From: an uncultured bacterium
GTDB lineage: Bacteria > Myxococcota_A > UBA796 > CAJQPC01
Direction: 5' to 3'
Length of the DNA: 55,593 nt
Assembly (NCBI GenBank): GCA_905480105.1
Contig: CAJQPC010000071.1
Span: 1 to 55,593 of the forward strand
The notes beneath the pieces were generated by a model. The model was given only the letters and a program-made list of their open reading frames with translations. It had not been told where the DNA came from and did no database searches. Of this stretch, positions 52,420 through 55,593 are shown piece after piece (positions within the stretch are counted from its first letter, which is position 1; the number at the start of each line of letters is the position of its first letter). The position numbers and the translations under genes were made by a program.

Positions 52420-54711
52420 GTGAGCCGTTCATGGAAGCTGGCCTTGGGAGCTGTAGGCTTGGGCCTTGGGGCACTTGTCCTGTGGATCGCCACACCGCCC
52501 ACGCTGCCGCCTGCGCCTCAGAGCTTCAGGGTGCTGGACCGTCACGGCGTCCTGGTCGCCGAGCTGGCCCCGGCAGGGACGGCCGGCGGACAACCGGTCT
52601 CCATCTTGCCCTCGACTTTGGCCCAAGCCTTCATCGCCGCCGAGGACCACCGTTATCGCCAGCACCTGGGTGTTGACCCAAGAGCCATCCTACGTGCCGC
52701 AAGAGTCAACATCGCGGCAGGCACCGTCACCCAAGGGGCCAGTACTCTGCCCATGCAGCTGGCCCGCAACTGCTGGACGCGCCCCCCAGGACTACGCGGA
52801 AAGCTCTGGGAAGCCGCCTGGGCCCTGCGCCTCTCCGCCCACCTGGACAAAGACGCCCTTCTGGTCGAATACGCCAACCGCGTGTACTACGGCCACCAAG
52901 CCTGGGGCATCGACGCAGCGTCCCAGGCCTACTTTGACAAGGCGCCCATTACCTTGAGCGTGGCCCAAGCCGCCCTGCTCGCGGCCCTGCTCCCTCAGCC
53001 CAGTGTCCTGGACCCGACACGCAATCCGGCTCAGGCGCTGCTCGCCCGCGACCGCGTACTCGAGCAGCTCATGGAGCTGGGCTACCTGGACCAAGCTGCC
53101 TTGGACCAGGCCCTTCTCGAACCCCTGCAGCTCAGCCGGCCCCCCGGCAGCCCAGACGCCCCCCACTTTCTCCGCCTTCTGGACCTGCAGCCCGGAGAGA
53201 ACCCCACCACCCTGGACCTGGGCCTGCAGCGGCAGGTCCAAGCCCTGACTCAGAAACACCTGAGCAGACTGGAAACCCAATCGGTCACCCACGCCGCAGT
53301 GGTGGTGCTCGACACCCAGACCAGTCAGGTGCTGGCCTACGTAGGCAGCGGCGGTTGGCACCTTCCGGATGGGCAGGTCGACGGCGCTCAGTCCCGGCGC
53401 AGCCCAGGCAGCACCCTGAAACCCTTCTTGTATGCCCAGGCCTTAGAACGCCGCGAGATCACCTTGGCCACGCAGCTTTCGGATAGCAGCGGTACCTGGT
53501 CCAACACCCACGGGGCCTACATCCCACGAAACTACGACGAGCGCGACCTGGGTCCGCTGCGGGCGCGCGTGGCCCTGGCCACCAGCCGCAACCTCCCCGC
53601 CGTGCGCCTCTTGGAGCAGCTTGGGCTGGCCAGTTTTCATCGGCGCTTGGAAGACCTGGGCTTTGCCCTGCAGGAACGGCCAGATCACTACGGGCTCGCA
53701 CTCATTTTAGGCTCAAGCGAGGTCACCCTGCTCCAGCTGGCCAGCGCCTACGCCACAATGGCCCGCCAAGGCCTATCCATCGAAGCGCAGCTCACTCCCG
53801 AGCGCCAACCGCCCATGCGCCAAGTCGGCAAGGCAGGGGCCTGGTGGCTCACCCTCCAAGCCTTGGATGATCCCAACGCACGCGCTCCGGCCTTTGGAGC
53901 GGACAGCGTGCTGGAACCCGAGCACCCACTGGCCGCCAAGACGGGCACCTCGGTGGGCTGGAGAGACAACTGGGCCGTGGGTGCCACCCCTCAGGTTGTG
54001 GTCGCGGTGTGGGTGGGCAACTTTGACGGCAGCCCTATGGCATCGGTCAGCGGTGTCACCGGTGCAGGTCCGCTGATGGCCGAAGTGGTCGATCTCACGC
54101 ACGATCCCCAAGGCGGCCCACAGGAATTTCCCCGACCCAAGTCCATTGTACGGGCGCCGATCTGCCTGCCCAGTGGCATGGCGCCCTCTGAGCACTGCCC
54201 CAGCGTGGTGCGAGAGTTCTTCCTGCGCGGGACCCAGCCCACCGAGCCGGACACCTGGTGGACCTTGGCGGAGCTGGACCGCTACGGTGCTCTGGCCACC
54301 GGATGCCCCGGGGCCGAGCCCACACTCCTGCTGCGCTATCCCAGCTCAGCCAAGGCCTGGGCGCAAGCGGCCGGCAAAGATCCCTGGCCCACCCAGGATC
54401 ACTCCTGCACGGTCCAGCCCAACCAACCGGCCACGTCTGGCCGCATTTTGTCCCCACCCGCAAACAGCGTCTGGTATCTGGACCCACAACGTGACCCAGA
54501 GGCCCAAGCCATCGCACTGCGCGGCCATGGAGAGTCTGAACAAGACTTGACTTGGCACGTCGACGGACAGGCAGTGGCCCAACATTCGTCTCACCAAGTG
54601 GGCCGCTGGGTACCCACTCCCGGCCCCCACCGGGTGGCGCTAATACAAGGCGTAACCCTGCTGGACCAAGTTGAAATTTGGGTCAGCGGAACCACAAAGG
54701 AGAGCCCATGA
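52420..54711 (+). CDS. pbpC: Penicillin-binding protein 1C (bifunctional glycosyltransferase/transpeptidase)
   Basis: A 763-aa class A PBP. One N-terminal membrane anchor (about 7-24) leads to a GT51 transglycosylase domain with E-D-H-R-Y-R-Q-H (75-82) and Q-G-A-S-T-L-P-M-Q-L-A-R. The transpeptidase domain has S-T-L-K (Ser331 nucleophile), S-R-N (389-391) and K-T-G-T-S (507-511), and a BiPBP_C-type C-terminal domain ends the protein. The catalytic residues are intact. It polymerises and cross-links peptidoglycan in the periplasm. It starts at GTG 52420, 3 nt after the macroglobulin stop; the stop overlaps the next start by 4 nt (ATGA). This gives a macroglobulin-pbpC-DUF4272 operon. Confidence 0.95.
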   Translation: MSRSWKLALGAVGLGLGALVLWIATPPTLPPAPQSFRVLDRHGVLVAELAPAGTAGGQPVSILPSTLAQAFIAAEDHRYRQHLGVDPRAILRAARVNIAAGTVTQGASTLPMQLARNCWTRPPGLRGKLWEAAWALRLSAHLDKDALLVEYANRVYYGHQAWGIDAASQAYFDKAPITLSVAQAALLAALLPQPSVLDPTRNPAQALLARDRVLEQLMELGYLDQAALDQALLEPLQLSRPPGSPDAPHFLRLLDLQPGENPTTLDLGLQRQVQALTQKHLSRLETQSVTHAAVVVLDTQTSQVLAYVGSGGWHLPDGQVDGAQSRRSPGSTLKPFLYAQALERREITLATQLSDSSGTWSNTHGAYIPRNYDERDLGPLRARVALATSRNLPAVRLLEQLGLASFHRRLEDLGFALQERPDHYGLALILGSSEVTLLQLASAYATMARQGLSIEAQLTPERQPPMRQVGKAGAWWLTLQALDDPNARAPAFGADSVLEPEHPLAAKTGTSVGWRDNWAVGATPQVVVAVWVGNFDGSPMASVSGVTGAGPLMAEVVDLTHDPQGGPQEFPRPKSIVRAPICLPSGMAPSEHCPSVVREFFLRGTQPTEPDTWWTLAELDRYGALATGCPGAEPTLLLRYPSSAKAWAQAAGKDPWPTQDHSCTVQPNQPATSGRILSPPANSVWYLDPQRDPEAQAIALRGHGESEQDLTWHVDGQAVAQHSSHQVGRWVPTPGPHRVALIQGVTLLDQVEIWVSGTTKESP

Positions 54712-55593
54712 GCCACCCGGTCAACCTCTACTGCACTCTCTGGGAGCTCCCCGAGCTGGACTTCCCCCACACGCTCCTGAGCAGACGGGACTCGCAGGAC
54801 CCTGACTTGTACGAGCACCTACAGGGCTTTATCGGCTTTGTGACACACGATGGTAGCCGTCCCATGAGCACGACGCTCTACCACGTCATCCAGCACATCC
54901 AACGCGTGCAGAACCACCTCACCCTTCAGGTGGAGGAAGCGAACCTGGACGCAATGAGCAACTGGGCGAAGCGAGCCAATGCCCTGATCGTCCTACCGGA
55001 CGCCAGCGTGCGCGATCCAGCCGGCCTGGTCTTGGTCTCGGGCCAGGACGGCGCCTGCCATCCAGACGCGCAAATGCCCTACCCGCCAGACGCCCTGCAA
55101 CGCAAAGAATCCACCATGGCGATTTTAGAGGAGAGAGGCATCTCGGTTCCCGCCGAACTCCCGCCAGTCGTAGGAGTAGGTGAACTGGCGCTGCGAGACC
55201 CCGAGGAGCTGGTTGGCCGCGCCCTGGCATTGCTCTCTGTGGCGGTCTACGCAGAAGGACTCCACAGCGGACGACCGGTCTCAAGCGCCGAGATTCGAGC
55301 CCGCCTACCCAGCGCTGATCTCTCTCCAAAAGAAGCGAGCTTCTTGGCCGCTCAAGAACCAACAGCCCAGCAGATCGTTGATCACGCTTGGCGCTACGAG
55401 GCACTGGCCGTTGTGATGTGGGTCCTGGGCCACCTTCCTGACCTGGGCTGGCCCAGCCAAGGGGCCGATGTACCCACACTGGCCAAGACCATCTTTGAGC
55501 TGGGGGAGCACGGCTTGTTGGCCAGGGCGTCCGTGCGCAGCGAGACCGAGATCTTGAATGCACTGGACCTAAACGTGAGACTGCACTGGGCCG
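54708..55593 (+). CDS. DUF4272-domain protein (3' end beyond window)
   Basis: ATG 54708 overlaps the PBP1C stop (ATGA), and the frame stays open to the window edge, giving 295 residues without a stop. From about residue 140, R-K-E-S, then G-E-L-x-L-R-D-P-E-E-L-V-G-R-A-L-A-L, F-L-A-A-Q-E-P and the helix W-R-Y-E-A-L-A-V-V-M-W-V-L-G-H-L match the DUF4272 family (PF14094), helical proteins of unknown role. The N-terminal 130 residues form a separate alpha/beta region. No signal peptide is seen, so it should be cytoplasmic. Co-transcription with cell-wall genes is suggested by the overlap. Confidence 0.85.
   Translation, partial: MSHPVNLYCTLWELPELDFPHTLLSRRDSQDPDLYEHLQGFIGFVTHDGSRPMSTTLYHVIQHIQRVQNHLTLQVEEANLDAMSNWAKRANALIVLPDASVRDPAGLVLVSGQDGACHPDAQMPYPPDALQRKESTMAILEERGISVPAELPPVVGVGELALRDPEELVGRALALLSVAVYAEGLHSGRPVSSAEIRARLPSADLSPKEASFLAAQEPTAQQIVDHAWRYEALAVVMWVLGHLPDLGWPSQGADVPTLAKTIFELGEHGLLARASVRSETEILNALDLNVRLHWA

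Noticed and set aside
54919..55563. 214-codon leftward open frame near the right edge
   Set aside because: The rightward DUF4272 frame explains this region and overlaps the pbpC stop; the leftward product is Arg/Pro-rich with no family sign.

Overview
The window is a gene-dense, GC-rich bacterial chromosome segment. I count about 46 protein-coding genes, all of which look chromosomal. No rRNA, tRNA, CRISPR array or insertion sequence was seen. The gene content suggests a deltaproteobacterial or Myxococcota-like Gram-negative. It includes many lipoproteins with an L-x-A-C lipobox, PKD and FG-GAP surface proteins, a eukaryote-type Ser/Thr kinase with a sulfatase-modifying-factor-like tail, a PP2C phosphatase, a CehA/McbA-type metallohydrolase and a lipid-anchored alpha-2-macroglobulin next to PBP1C. 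The taxonomic statement is inference from gene families. GTG and TTG starts are frequent, as are 4-nt stop/start overlaps.

Layout, left to right. 1-2490: three tandem paralogues of an exported trypsin-like protease with a C-terminal glycine-rich hydrophobic hairpin; the first is cut by the window edge and the third has lost all three catalytic residues. 2487-7496: homocysteine S-methyltransferase-like enzyme (-), thioesterase, polytopic membrane protein, dihaem cytochrome c, a 42-aa membrane ORF (-) and an SGNH hydrolase. 7493-10043 (-): operon of a two-TM protein, a TerB-like protein, a uracil-DNA-glycosylase-superfamily protein and a membrane protein, divergent from a TetR regulator (10099). 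10739-12310 (-): FG-GAP lipoprotein. 12889-15907: exported protein and BoxD/PaaZ-type aldehyde dehydrogenase. 16000-16524 (-): TlpA/ResA-like thioredoxin. 16777-19610: membrane ORF, then a DUF1800-DUF1501 pair joined by a 17-bp tandem repeat.

19624-27332 (-) is a tight five-gene operon: two PKD lipoproteins, a beta-propeller-like lipoprotein and two polytopic glycosyltransferase-like proteins. It is the best candidate in the window for an undescribed surface system. 27457-30425: beta-barrel-like protein, HEAT-like protein and a B12-binding radical SAM enzyme. 30446-33241 (-): GT4 glycosyltransferase followed by a TMTC-like protein with TPRs. 33390-35045: two cysteine-rich small lipoproteins and a type I asparaginase. 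35042-39693 (-): PHP-like metallohydrolase lipoprotein and the kinase. 39801: exonuclease III. 40573-43831 (-): PP2C, DPPWGG methyltransferase and membrane metallophosphoesterase operon, divergent from an AAA ATPase (43881). 45549-46697 (-): FAD oxidoreductase. 46801-55593: alpha-2-macroglobulin, PBP1C and a DUF4272 protein cut by the right edge.

The dominant theme is the cell envelope: secreted proteases, lipoproteins, membrane glycosyltransferases, peptidoglycan synthesis with its macroglobulin guard, and Ser/Thr phosphorylation. Small-molecule enzymes and a few DNA repair-type genes are interspersed.
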